A DNA stretch of 64,000 nt from Acanthaster planci (Eukaryota; Echinodermata; Asteroidea; Valvatida; Acanthasteridae). The DNA is taken from positions 617,681 through 681,680 of the forward strand of contig NW_019091467.1 of the NCBI RefSeq assembly GCF_001949145.1, read 5' to 3'. The notes below the pieces were generated by a model. It made no database searches and had not been told where the DNA came from. It saw only the letters and a program-made list of their open reading frames with translations. A program made the position numbers and the translations under genes. Of the stretch, positions 12,991 through 24,271 are shown one piece after another (position 1 is the stretch's first letter; each line of letters starts with the position of its first letter).

Positions 12991-13925
12991 AGCTTGTAAC
13001 AGTCACAAAATATTCGAAAATGCGTCTTTCATGCTCCATATTCCGACAAGTTCATGTAATACGTAATGCTGAAAATAAGCACCCATTCCAAAGATAACGG
13101 AAAATACCCGCCAAAGTTTGGTACCGATTTTGGCCCCGTTCTTTGGGTATATTCGTCAGTTTTTTTCATGGAATCTCAACGTGTAATATAGGGTAATAGG
13201 CAGTCATTAATCTCCCCCATCATCTATGCACTATTCTCCTATATCGTACATACAGGGTGAAATTCAGCAGATACTAGGTGCCATGTGCACACATCATGAG
13301 TGTGTGTGCGTTGGAAGGCGTGACCACGAAATACGGGCGAACTTTACGAATTGTGACGTTCAGTTACATGTACAATTCGTTTATGCGATAATAAACGAAT
13401 ATGCGAATCTTTATGCGAGAGTTGGTAGATCTCAAATTCTAATGTAGACATTTTTGTCCAACCTTTTAAAAAAAGACGAAAGCAAAAAAGAGTTGAATGT
13501 TATATTCAACTTCATGGACACACGCAATTATCCAAGTGAGGACTTTAACTGCGATCGTAAACTAAGCAGACCCTTGTAACATAGCTCATGAGATACACTT
13601 CTTATTTAATACCTTGAATGTTTTTTTAAAAAATATTTATCTGTTCAATATATTGGGGATTCATTCGGATAGGTTGTCATTTTCCGTGTACTTTCAATGT
13701 GGTTTAGCCTCTTTTTCATTTTTCTCCCCAATACGGAGTTAAATCACATTTAGCATGATCTCCTTAACCCAATCGCAGAGTGCTTTTCTTAGCACTTGTC
13801 TTTTATCATTAATCCTCGTCATTGCACAAATCGCCTTTTGGAAGATTTGGAAAAAAAAGGGGCGAGTCAGTCTTCGATACGCCACGAACAATGTTTCTGT
13901 GCCCTATGAAGGGGGCAGATAATAA
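12991..13925. repeat. Diverged repeat family, copy 2
   Basis: The same-orientation relative of 6012-7290, with the same ordered landmarks (gcttgtaacagtcac, gtttggtacc, ccccaatacggag, aatcctcgtcattgcac, a gatttggaaaa word). It is shorter because of deletions. It ends right at the start of the EGF-exon tandem array, so its right border may mark the original duplication junction. Confidence 0.65.
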
Positions 13926-14615
13926 ACTTTATTGGGCATTTTTCATGACATATACAGATGAGTGTGCTTTCGATCCCAATCCCTGTATAAAGACATGTTG
14001 CAGGCTAAGAACGGGCAGACAGCAGCTGAAGTATGTTGAAAGTATTAATGGAGGGTTAATAACTTTCACACATCAATTGAGGTCTGAAACTTTGTTGCTT
14101 GAAGTAAAGATTGAAGTGGGCGATTGCTTCAGTTTGAAGTTATCTTGGGATGCCAGATACGTATGAGTGTTCTTAAAATGTAGCTGAAGTAAGTTGGAAG
14201 CATTTAGTGGAGGGTTGAAAACGTTCACATATAAATTCAGGCCTGAAAGTTTGTTGAGTATAGGACAGTTTGAAGTGGGTTATTCGTTTAGTTTCCAATT
14301 TCTTTGGATGACAGATACGGATGAGTTTGCTTACTTATGATTTGTATAAAGATATGTTGCAGGCTAAGAACGGGCAGACAAGACCTAAAGTATGTTGAAA
14401 GTATTAATGGAGGGTTGATAACTTTCACACATCAATTGACGTCTGAAACTTTCTTGCTTGAAGTAAAGATTGAAGTGGGCAATTTCTTCAGTTTGAAGTT
14501 ATCTATGGATGACAGATACGTATGAGTGTTCTTCAAATGTAGCTGAAGTAAGTTGGAAGGATTTAGTGGAGGGTTGAAAACGTTCACATATAAATTCAGG
14601 TCTGAAAGTTTGTTG

Positions 14616-15460
14616 NNNNNNNNNNNNNNNNNNNNNNNNNNNNNNNNNNNNNNNNNNNNNNNNNNNNNNNNNNNNNNNNNNNNNNNNNNNNNNNNNNNNN
14701 NNNNNNNNNNNNNNNNNNNNNNNNNNNNNNNNNNNNNNNNNNNNNNNNNNNNNNNNNNNNNNNNNNNNNNNNNNNNNNNNNNNNNNNNNNNNNNNNNNNN
14801 NNNNNNNNNNNNNNNNNNNNNNNNNNNNNNNNNNNNNNNNNNNNNNNNNNNNNNNNNNNNNNNNNNNNNNNNNNNNNNNNNNNNNNNNNNNNNNNNNNNN
14901 NNNNNNNNNNNNNNNNNNNNNNNNNNNNNNNNNNNNNNNNNNNNNNNNNNNNNNNNNNNNNNNNNNNNNNNNNNNNNNNNNNNNNNNNNNNNNNNNNNNN
15001 NNNNNNNNNNNNNNNNNNNNNNNNNNNNNNNNNNNNNNNNNNNNNNNNNNNNNNNNNNNNNNNNNNNNNNNNNNNNNNNNNNNNNNNNNNNNNNNNNNNN
15101 NNNNNNNNNNNNNNNNNNNNNNNNNNNNNNNNNNNNNNNNNNNNNNNNNNNNNNNNNNNNNNNNNNNNNNNNNNNNNNNNNNNNNNNNNNNNNNNNNNNN
15201 NNNNNNNNNNNNNNNNNNNNNNNNNNNNNNNNNNNNNNNNNNNNNNNNNNNNNNNNNNNNNNNNNNNNNNNNNNNNNNNNNNNNNNNNNNNNNNNNNNNN
15301 NNNNNNNNNNNNNNNNNNNNNNNNNNNNNNNNNNNNNNNNNNNNNNNNNNNNNNNNNNNNNNNNNNNNNNNNNNNNNNNNNNNNNNNNNNNNNNNNNNNN
15401 NNNNNNNNNNNNNNNNNNNNNNNNNNNNNNNNNNNNNNNNNNNNNNNNNNNNNNNNNNNN
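14616..15460. other. Assembly gap (845 N)
   Basis: An unbroken run of N inside the EGF-exon tandem array. Sequence on both sides belongs to the same repeat, so the gap most likely reflects unresolved array copies. Any translation that appears to cross it is meaningless. Confidence 0.99.
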
Positions 15461-15682
15461 CTTCCCTGAAGTAAAGAATGAAGTGGGCGATTTCTTAAGT
15501 TTGAAGTTATCTATGGATGACAGATACGTATGAGTGTTCTTCAAATGTAGCTCAAGTAAGTTGGAAGCCTTTAATGGAGGGTTGAAAATGTTCACATATC
15601 AATGGCGATCTGAAACATTGTTTAATGTAGGAAAGATTGATGTGTAGAATTTTTTTAGATTCAAGTTTTCTTTGGATGACAG

Positions 15683-15796
15683 ATACGGATGAGTGTGCTT
15701 CCAATCCCTGTCAGAACAGAGGAACCTGCAAAGATGATGTGAACGGCTACACCTGTACTTGTGTTGCAGGCTATGAAAGGGCAGACTGTGGCACAA
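15683..15796 (+). CDS. Exon: EGF-like module (array copy, intact)
   Basis: A 114-nt exon, phase 1-1, acceptor gatgacag and donor gtagat. It encodes a complete six-cysteine EGF module with the calcium-binding start D-T-D-E-C. The C2-C3 segment CQNRGTC fits the O-fucosylation consensus. The C3-C4 segment [12 protein letters not shown] fits the Asp/Asn hydroxylation consensus. It is near-identical in layout to the exon 241 bp downstream, so it arose by tandem duplication. Whether both copies are spliced into the mRNA is not shown. Confidence 0.75.
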
Positions 15797-15923
15797 GTAG
15801 ATAAAAAGTACTCACCTCGAGATGATTGCTTTGAAGATGTTAAATTAGACCGAAGAATTGGCTGGACATGGTCCATATCAAAGTGTGTAACTGGTAAAAA
15901 TTGATGGCCATTTTTCATGAAAG

Positions 15924-16037
15924 ATACGGATGAGTGTGCTTCGAATCCCTGTCAGAATGGAGGAACCTGTGCAGGTGGTGTTAATGGCTACACCTGTACT
16001 TGTGTTGTTGGTTATGAAGGGGCAGACTGTGCCACAA
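15924..16037 (+). CDS. Exon: EGF-like module (array copy, intact)
   Basis: A 114-nt exon, phase 1-1, acceptor tgaaag and donor gtaggt. It encodes six cysteines, a D-T-D-E-C start and CQNGGTC (O-fucosylation consensus). Unlike the preceding copy, the hydroxylation Asp is replaced by Gly (CAGGVNGYTC). It joins in frame to the HYR exon at 18491. Confidence 0.8.
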
Positions 16038-16164
16038 GTAGGTTGGAGGTATTTAGTGGAGGGTTGATAACTTTCACGAATCAATTGAGGTCTAAAACTT
16101 TGTTGAACTTAGTAGAGATTGAAGTGGGCAATTTATTTAGTTTAAAATTTCCTTTGGATGACAG

Positions 16165-16272
16165 ATAGGTATGAGTGTGCCTCCAATCCTTGTCAGAATG
16201 GAGAAACCTGTGCAGATGGTCTGAATGGCTTTACCCGTACTTATGTTGCAGGCCAAGAAGGGGCAGAATTGT
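16165..16272 (+). pseudogene. Decayed EGF exon copy
   Basis: This copy starts exactly 241 bp after the intact exon and still reads [13 protein letters not shown]. It has lost C4 (Cys to Arg), C5 (Cys to Tyr) and the final cysteine, and the expected donor is missing. A module with three of six cysteines lost could not form EGF disulfides. A further fragment of the unit start is at about 16398. Both are treated as dead exons. Confidence 0.7.
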
Positions 16273-16430
16273 TAAAAGTTATTGGAAAGTGATGATTTAG
16301 TTGAAAAATGAAATATGATCTGAAAGTTTGCTGAATGTGGTCCAGATTAAAGTGGGCACTGAACTGGTAAAATGCGTAGGTCACTTTTCATGACAGATAC
16401 TGATGATAGCTTAGATAGCTAGGCTATCAC

Positions 16431-18490
16431 TGTGGAAGCTCTCGCAAGATGATTGTTAAGCTCTTCGACAAGTGACAGGTTTCTGGTGTGGCAGGGATCT
16501 CCCTTATCCAAACATAAATTGATTGGGACCAGTCTGAAAAATAGGTGATCTATTCAAAATGAAACTTTCCCCAGATGTGAAGACCACTCAGAGCGATCTC
16601 AAGGCAAGGGAGCAGGTCCGTTTTGGAGAAAATGTACCGCCAATTATGACAATTGTGATTTCTGTCCGTGAACAACACAATTGAATTAGTAGATGCACCT
16701 TGCAGCAGGATTGACGGCACGAGTTATATGATAGTGAGTTATTATAGAACAATAATCAAGAAATACACAGTGATAATTGGGACTTCACAGGGTGTACTTT
16801 CTTTCCAGGGCCCTTTAATTACAAAGTGAAACAACCCTGCTTGCATCAGCAGTAATACGTACAGCATAAACAATGTACCACAATGTCAGCAATACACAAC
16901 AATGTAACTAATGCACAACAATGCAAGCAGTGCGCTTCCAATTCAGCAAAGCAATACCAATTAAGTCAGCACACAGACATGCCCCATTTCCACTTCGCCC
17001 CATCCCCACTTTGCCCCATTCCCACTTCGCCCCGTCCATATGGTGGAGGGTGTTATAAGCTAGCACAAACCTCTTTAAAAATGGTCGAGAGAGGAGTTTC
17101 ACAAGCAGCATGGAGTTACACGTTTCTAGAAAACTCTACGGCATTCACGAAATTAACGTCGACTACGTTGTCCATGTTACGTGAATTAATACACATGGTT
17201 GGACTAGGCCTGTTGGGTTTATTTCTCACCCTCTTCAAGCTTATTTCTAAGCGATAGGCCTACACAATTCTGTACACATCGTTCTGGTAATTGTCAAAGC
17301 ATCCAGACTCGTGCCCGGGCGAAGATTACCTCGGTGCGCTGCGGCAGGAAGTTTTGTGGAAACATGCTCGCTTAAAGTACAAGCAAACAATCTAAAATAA
17401 ACCCACGACACAACAGAAGACAGAAAATACACACAGAGGCAAGAAACTAAGTTCTGTAAATTAAATTAAAGATATTTGCAACATCAATGCTTTTTTCGAT
17501 GCGTGAGGTCACGTACACATGTACGATCACCGCAGGGTGAATAGACTGGTTGCCACAATCCATCACGCATTCTTTTGCATGGGTGCGGCGAGGCGGGAAC
17601 CGGCGTTTTGCGCACGTGTTTTTATTATTGCAATAGCGAAACACGAAGAGAACTTTTGAAATTAATACAGGTTGCTTGTCACTTGTTGCAATTGTAACTG
17701 GGAAAACAAGTAAACACAAACATCATAATAATCAAAAGGTTGTTCTGAGGTGTTTTGTGAAGACAAAAAGAAACAAGATTTGTCGTTCATTTATTTGCTG
17801 CACCTAGGCCAGTGCCTCTGTTACTCTGTAACCCCATGGGATCACAAAATAATGAGCTCGCGCGCAGAAATGCGACCTCTGCGTTTCTTTAATACGTCTA
17901 TATACACTATGGAAACAAGGCTTAACGGAAGTTTCCTTTCAGCAGGAAGATATATAATTAATGTAAAAAAGGGTTTTTAGGGGTGATCTGTAGAGAGAGA
18001 AAAGATAACAGGATTTATATTTATTTATATTTCTCTTATTTAATAAAAAAAAATTTCTAATTTGCCAGTAAAAATTGTAGGGTTGCGCCGAAAAATTAAG
18101 GTCGGTCGGGAAACTGGAAGCAGAAAGTTTTTTTTGTTGTTGGCTGTTGCTAACCAAGGCAAACCTTGCTGAGGGGCATTCCAAAGCAAAATGGCTTCTG
18201 AAAAAATGAATAAAGGGGGGGATGGTGACAGTAGACTTTAAAATGTGTTTGTGGGTTCTACTGGATGTGATAATTTTTTGTTTAAGATAAGTTAGCATTA
18301 ATGTCAATGTAACAATGTTCCATTTACATGATCTTATGAAGGTAGTAAGTCGTGTCTGCCATATGGACACAATAGATCAATTTCAAAGTGCACCAGTCCA
18401 GCATTGCTGATAGACCTCTTCATGCCATTTCAGTGAAAGTTGTTAGATAGAGTTTTTTTAAGCCGATTTCTGCTCTTGTTCCAATTATAG
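16431..18490 (+). other. Intron before the HYR exon
   Basis: No exon was found here. It contains a short 16-bp tandem repeat at about 16982-17035 (gccccatttccacttc-like, about three and a half copies) and a cacaacaatg-rich patch near 16870-16925. The rest shows nothing I recognise. Confidence 0.5.
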
Positions 18491-18751
18491 ACACCGAAGG
18501 CCCAACTGTGAAATGCCCAGAGAGCATCAATGCATGCACCGACACAAGCAGTGCTGTTATTGACTGGCCACAGTCCCCAAGTGCAGTTGACAAGATTGAG
18601 GGTGTTTTGGAAACCATTGTTTGTCGTGGTTCCGACAATGCTGAAGTAGTTTCTGGTGGATCGTATCCCGTAGGCGTAACAGATGTAACATGCACAGCCC
18701 AAGACTCGGCTGGTAACAATGGGATGTGTAGTTTTACCATCACAGTGACAG
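18491..18751 (+). CDS. Exon: HYR (hyalin repeat) domain
   Basis: A 261-nt exon, phase 1-1, acceptor ccaattatag and donor gtatgt. The product has the hallmarks of a HYR domain: an N-terminal P-x-V-x-C-P start, a central WP..P segment, the G-S-Y-P-V-G-V-T-D-V-T-C-T-A block, then D-S-A-G-N and a final C-S-F-T-I-T-V strand. The length (about 87 residues) is normal. HYR is an immunoglobulin-like fold used in extracellular adhesion proteins and is very common in echinoderms. It sits just before NIDO. The following intron (18752-20559) shows nothing recognisable. Confidence 0.92.
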
Positions 18752-20559
18752 GTATGTAATGCTTGACAGATGAATGAAACGGGTAATAATTCCTCTGAAG
18801 TTTTATTATGAGCTGTACATGTAGGCTTATCACCTATCTTGAGGAAAAGAATCCTCCTCCAAACAATCTGTATTTTTTTTGTCAATTGAAAGTGAAATAC
18901 ATTACAGTTTCCATCAGTCAAAACCTTTGAACTGCTGAATGCTACTCACCAGTTTCATCCAGACTGGATCAGCAGTAAGTAATTATAAGATACACAATCA
19001 CCCGACGCCCAATTCCCCCAGGGCTAGTATGACCATTACCCTGTCAATAACTGCACACTGGCTGCGACCTGCTGATGGTGTAAAATAACCGAACTGTATT
19101 TATTTCATTTTTCAGGATATATTTTTCGGTTTGTATGTTCCAAAGTTGCTCCCCCAGTAACTTTTGGCACTTTTCCCAATGCTTAGTACAGTACAAGCAA
19201 GAATCTAGTAGTGGACTTTTGTAGATTTTGTTGTCAGCAAACTCACAGACAGTGCCATCACCAACCACCTGTTCACCCTTCATTAACTTTTGATTAGATA
19301 AGAAACATTGGAATGCAAACTGCCAGATCAAAACCAGGTCTGCTCCAAATGGGTGATTCATGTAAGGTAATTTTTCTGTCTTTGGAGGAAAGTGGTTGTA
19401 AACAGTCCAATTTACTTTCAAGTTTATGAGATTAAAAGCCAGCAGTGTAAGTACCTGTAGTTCATTTCCTGATGTTAAAATGAGCTGTATACTTTAATTA
19501 TCAGTGCTTTTGAAAGAATGTTTGTCTCATTGTCATGCTGTGATAAGTGTACATACTGAAAGGAAAGGAGTGAAAAATGTATTTAAGCAATCTCACCTAC
19601 GTACAATTTAAACTCTTGAACCCCCTTTCAGCCTCTGTGCACGGACATAATTACACATCCTCAACTAAACTACGGATGGAAATAGGAGCCCTTACCCCCT
19701 TTTCTTTAGAGAACGGCAATGGTTTAGTCTTTTTTTGGTCCATTTAAACCGCACTAAATGTGCACAAGTCACATTATGATGTTAGAGAAACAACACTTTA
19801 AATAAATGTTAAAATGGACGGCTTCTACACATTATGATGGAATTTTTGTGTAAACAGTTCTTGGTAAGTTTACCCAGTTAATGTTTGATTCTCCCACTAA
19901 AAAATTGAAATACACAAGATCCACTTCCATCCTGTCAAATACACAGAAATGATTACTGTCAACCTAGGAAGAATAAAGAAAAGTGCAGTTTTGTCTTAGT
20001 ATCATAACAGATAGGCCTGTATTGGCACTGCACAGATGCTTTGGTCTAATTGACGAAACATGTACATGTAGACAACCTAACAGTCGCCACTATCTTCAGG
20101 ATGAATTAGTAGCCCTTGAGGAGACCAATCTCATATGGCATACATACGTCTACTTTTCCTGTACAGTAAGGAACTAAACATTTCACCTCGAAGTGTACAG
20201 GTACATCTGCTCCAGTTACTCCGTCCCGAGGGGTATTTTTTCCATGTAATTCTGAGAATTAGTGTTTGTTGGTCTTTCGCTAGCAGTTATGATAGCTGTT
20301 TCACACTTTGTGATTTATTCATTGACTCTGACATCCCATCGCAGTTTTACCGTCCACTGTGACATGGAAAGGGCGTACCCTTGTGTTGTGTTACATGCCC
20401 GTTAAATTAGGATACATCAAATAATGTGAACTGCTACTGCAAACATTCATAATTATTGTAAAGCCTCCAACCCTATATTCTACACACGCTTGACCACCAG
20501 TTGAAATGTTATTCACATCATTGTGAAGCTCTTTCTGTATTGGTTTTTTGCATTTGCAG

Positions 20560-20624
20560 AGAACACCCTTGTTTCCTTTGGATCAGAGCTTGGAGACTCA
20601 CTGCTTTCAAATGAACCGCAGAAT
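20560..20624 (+). CDS. Exon: start of NIDO domain
   Basis: A 65-nt exon, phase 1 in and phase 0 out, acceptor tttgcag and donor gtaagt. It encodes a short strand with NTLVSFGSELGDSLL, matching the F-G-x-x-x-G-D opening of NIDO domains. It joins in frame to 21800. The intron to the next exon (20625-21799) is non-coding. Confidence 0.85.
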
Positions 20625-21799
20625 GTAAGTCTTCTCAGCAGGTGTATGATAGATAGTATTTAACCTTTTCTTGGTCTTGCTAGCAGATATGCGTCCATGA
20701 AATGATGAAGTTGGTGAATAATGGAGTTGGGATTTTGAAAACTGAAGATTTTGGTGATTTTCTGATCTGTCACTTTCCAGTGGTATGAAATGTACAAAGT
20801 AATTCATTGAAGCAACAGAGTTTGGAAAAGCCATTTCACAAGATGAGAGACTTGGCATCTTTGTTTCAGAATAAGAGCCTACTGAAAATTAACCCAAAAA
20901 TGATGTTTTCAAATGTCTGATTGCACTGAAAACTTGGAATTAGATAAAATGTGCAAAACACACATTCCAAATTTAAGAAACCCCAAAGTGGACCTGCTTT
21001 TTGATTTATGCATTTACTCCATTGTAACTGATTGGACGAATTCAAATTCAAATAGCTTTTCCATGTCATTTCTCAAATATATATCATTTATAAATAAATA
21101 TAACCCCTGAGTAAATCCTCATTGTGTACAAGTTGCCGTTTTCCTTTCGTGTTAACTCGTTCCAGCGTGAAATGTCAACAAACTTGAAGTTATCATATTA
21201 CATGTAGGAATCAGTTCATGTCTCAGTCTCTTCAACTGACAGATATTCCTGTGTGTCTTCTAAATTGCTCTTATTATTTGATAGTGTATTTATTTTTGGT
21301 TTCTCAAATTTCTTATTGGAAGTTTCAAGTACTCAATGCTATGATTTCAGAAATATCTTCATTAGCTAAAAGGACTGGTGCTTTGCATTTACATGTATCT
21401 TTAACTGTTAGCCTTTTTTTCTGTGTTAAGAGCTGTGCTGTTTCTGTACCTCCTTTACCTAACCATGCAAAGTACTGCAAGGCATGCACTTTTATCTGAC
21501 CGTAATGGACCATTTCACAGTTTTGTAAAGTCCTATTTGCAGTGTTTCTGCTCATGTCATGCATTGGGATGAATTCACCGGTCACTGATTTATTCAGGTG
21601 TCGTGTAAACTGATATTTGCCCAATGTCTTGCATGCTGACTGGACTTTGGCCAAGTACCTCCCTTTTTCTTGACATAGGTACCAGAGTCTGTGTGGTTTT
21701 TTTATTTAGTCCAAATTTCACTCCCTTCTGATTTTTCAATTTTGCCATCACATCTAAAACAGACATTTATTCCTCTCTTTGTTTTTTTGTTCTGAACAG

Positions 21800-21895
21800 G
21801 CAGCACAGCAGGGCAATTCAAAGGATCTCGTTTCTCGAACATTCACTCCGCCCAACTTCTTTCCCTATTGCAAAGATCTCTACGAGAATATTTAT
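21800..21895 (+). CDS. Exon: NIDO domain, part 2
   Basis: A 96-nt exon, phase 0-0, acceptor tgaacag and donor gtgagt. It encodes 32 residues with F-T-P-P-N-F-F-P-Y-C-K-D-L-Y at the centre, followed by Y-E-N-I-Y. This is the position where NIDO proteins have the strand leading to the FTDNGVI segment. Only 135 bp of intron separates it from the next exon. Confidence 0.85.
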
Positions 21896-22030
21896 GTGAG
21901 TTACTTTCTAGTGAACATGCCACCATTTGTAAATTCATGCTGTAAATTGGAAGCACTGAATTTTCATCAGAATTGATCATTTCTGTGCCTCTGTTTGAAA
22001 TTATAGGATGTATTTTTTTGTTTGGTACAG

Positions 22031-22198
22031 TTCACTGACAATGGAGTGATCATTTTGTCCAATGACAAAAACTTGAACAAGTTGTCATTCTCAAGTGCGC
22101 TGAGTAGCTCTTTTGAGGGAGCAGCGTTGGTGATAGCTGCCTTCTGGGCCGATAACCAGGCCAGTGCGTTCACATCCAAAAGTAACGTCTTCTGGCAG
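22031..22198 (+). CDS. Exon: NIDO domain, part 3
   Basis: A 168-nt exon, phase 0-0, acceptor ttggtacag and donor gtaatg. It contains F-T-D-N-G-V-I-I-L-S and A-A-F-W-A-D-N-Q, two of the best-conserved NIDO signatures (the N-G-x-I/L-x-F/L-S strand and the F-W-A-D motif), and ends V-F-W-Q. Confidence 0.93.
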
Positions 22199-22998
22199 GT
22201 AATGCTTGGGGGATGTTGAGAGAAAGGGTTGAAAATTAGAAGCTATGCACTGTGGTGCGCCATTAAGCATATGCTGTGAATCAGTTTCTTTTCGGGGATG
22301 GGGCTTGGGTTAAAGCTATGATTCATGGTTTTTGACAGGAAGTTTATTCATGAGCAAAAAAAGACAAAATTATGTCAACTTCATCCTTACAGGATTTAGA
22401 CAAATGCTTATTTACAAGTATCTCTGAATCTGTTGGTATCCTAAGCTAATCGAGAGTGATTAATTTTGTAATCTAATTTAATCAAGAGTAGGATACTCTC
22501 GATCAAATGTGGTGTTCTTAATCTATGGAGGAATGTTGTAGGTAACCATCCTGAATTGATGATTATTGTGAATGTGTAAACAAGAAGAGAATGGACGAAT
22601 ATGAAAACACAACAGGTCAAGGAAAAGTGAGAAAAATGGTACAAAGATGATGCCTGACTAAAAATATACTTTGTTTTTGAACTCTGAATCATCATTTCTG
22701 TATTATACTTAATTGGGTTTCTAGGCATATAATTTCACTGAGAGAAATTAATTTGTTACATTTACGTCTCTGCAGTAACTGATTATAGCAGGTGGTGATG
22801 GCCACTATATACCTGGTTCCAAATGAGCACTCTAATAACAATTGCCTCTTTTGTAGGTGAATTTATTTTTTCTCATTTTGTGTTTATTTTTGGATGTTTT
22901 TGTGCTATTAAGACCATTGTATTCTTGCACAATATCTTCTAAATTAAGATCATGCACCGAACAAGTAACTCTAGAAAACAATTGTCCGTTTTGTGAAG

Positions 22999-23163
22999 GT
23001 GCATGACAAGTACCAAGCAGAGGTCAATCAGACCACATTAGATGCACTGAGTGTCCTTGTCTCTGCAAATTCGGGCCTGCTGGGGTCAGAGTTCAGCAGC
23101 TTTGCAGCAGAATGGGCTCTAGTTGTCACCTGGAGCAATGTTGAATCTGCCTCCAACATACAG
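22999..23163 (+). CDS. Exon: NIDO domain, part 4
   Basis: A 165-nt exon, phase 0-0, acceptor tttgtgaag and donor gtatgt. It encodes a helical region ending in E-W-A-L-V-V-T-W-S-N-V, equivalent to the conserved A-x-x-V-T-W strand of NIDO domains. It carries one N-Q-T glycosylation sequon. The flanking introns (22199-22998 and 23164-23811) show nothing recognisable. Confidence 0.92.
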
Positions 23164-23811
23164 GTATGTTTCTCCCAATACTTTGGGGCCAATGCTGTAT
23201 AGGGTAAAATCTCTAAAGAGACACCCAGGTGTACTCATAGTTCCAAGAGAGCGCTGAAAGCAAATGAACTATGTCTTGTGTTTATAGGCTGTGTACCTAT
23301 AGCTACAATGTGTGTACACCACTGACCCTGGCATTTCAGTACATGCATTGTTATGAAAAGCTTCCATATCATGAGCACCATTTTGCAGCAAACATGGGCT
23401 GAGACAAACCTATTCTCATTTGGCTCCAGAATTGATATGTGTATCAAGCCATCGCCTAATTCATGGTATGTCCTGATGCATGCTGACATTGCTTTAGTTA
23501 AGCATGCCTTAAGCCACCATCAGGCCAGTGGTTGGCAATCAGAATAGTATCTGGGATATTACCATCTGCCATCAAGGTCAAAGTTCACATGCTGGTAGTG
23601 AAAGTAAACAAAAAAGAATTGTTTTTCAATGTGTCTAATTTTGTAATTGTAATCAATCACAATACAAAAAAGCAAATGATTGCATTATAAGTGGTTCAGT
23701 CATCTATCATGAATTTGAATATTGAATCAGAAATTGTTGCCTAGCTGTAATAGAGCTTACAAACACTTTGATTTTTAGGGTGCTTAAAATAAGTTTTAAA
23801 ATTTGTCTCAG

Positions 23812-24271
23812 GGGACTAACACTTTCCAAGCTGTGCTCTTGACTGACGGACTTCATAGCTTTGTCGTCTTCAACTATGACCCCTGTGGCATGAACTGGGA
23901 TATCACGTTCCTGGCCAACAGGAACGTGATCCAGGGCTTCACCTGTGGGCAGTCTGGTGGGAGCACCTACCTCAACCTTGCAAGTGGCTCAGAGTTCCGT
24001 CCCGGCACTGTGGTCGGTAACACGAGGAGGAAGGGCCGCTGGGCCTACCAGCTGGACTCCCGCGACTCCCCTGACTCGGAGTTTGTCAACCCGCGACTCT
24101 TCTGTCGGACTTGGCACAGCAACCAGGCACCATACGAGACCCTGACGGAGTCCCTCCAGAAGTTCAACAACTCCTGCCCTTGCAGTCAGAAGATGGCAGA
24201 GGAAGACTCGCAGTTTGAGTCCATCTCCAGTTACACTTACTTCCTGCCGACCACGACAAGCCTGGGATTCG
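23812..24271 (+). CDS. Exon: end of NIDO and start of AMOP
   Basis: A 460-nt exon, phase 0 in and phase 1 out, acceptor gtctcag and donor gtaagc. The first third gives N-T-F-Q-A-V-L-L-T-D-G and F-V-V-F-N-Y, the final NIDO strands. The middle gives G-R-W-A-Y-Q-L-D, a MUC4-like post-NIDO strand. The last part has N-N-S-C-P-C-S with a following acidic stretch, the first cysteine pair of AMOP. It is the largest and most GC-rich exon of the core. NIDO-AMOP fusion in one exon matches the linked order in MUC4-type proteins. Confidence 0.95.

Larger units (their letters stand above)
225..13957 (+). other. Long intron or intergenic stretch without a supported exon
   Basis: I find no exon here that has splice sites, an open frame and recognisable protein content. 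The short open frames in this stretch show no conserved motif and are best treated as chance. What it does hold is repeat sequence, listed separately: an AT-rich element near 1530-1791, an inverted-repeat element at 3908-4307, a duplicated repeat at 6012-7290 and 12991-13925, an LTR element at 7361-8676 and a TTAA-flanked element at 9134-9353. A CG-rich patch of acgacggc-like repeats lies at about 2926-3070. Further mucin-type exons could be hidden here, because low-complexity Thr/Pro exons are hard to recognise by eye. Confidence 0.5.
13958..16430 (+). repeat. Tandem array of EGF-exon units, mostly decayed, with gap
   Basis: Unit starts, judged from the recurring acag acceptor before atacggatgag or a close variant, lie near 13958, 14157, 14315, 14516, 15524, 15683, 15924, 16165 and 16398. 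The last full units repeat at exactly 241 bp (114-bp exon plus 127-bp intron). The upstream units alternate between about 200 and 158 bp, a two-unit higher-order period of about 357 bp, because parts of the EGF exon were deleted. Only the exons at 15683 and 15924 remain intact. The intron part is conserved across units (gtggagggttga, gaagtgggc, gatgacagatac). The array is interrupted by 845 Ns, so its true copy number is unknown. Confidence 0.85.

Noticed and set aside
14432-15595. Long open frames on both strands across 14432-15595
   Set aside because: They consist mainly of N translated as X. Flanking parts are intron sequence of the EGF array.
18420-18921. Minus-strand open frames opposite the HYR exon
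   Set aside because: Shadow frames of a well-supported plus-strand domain exon.
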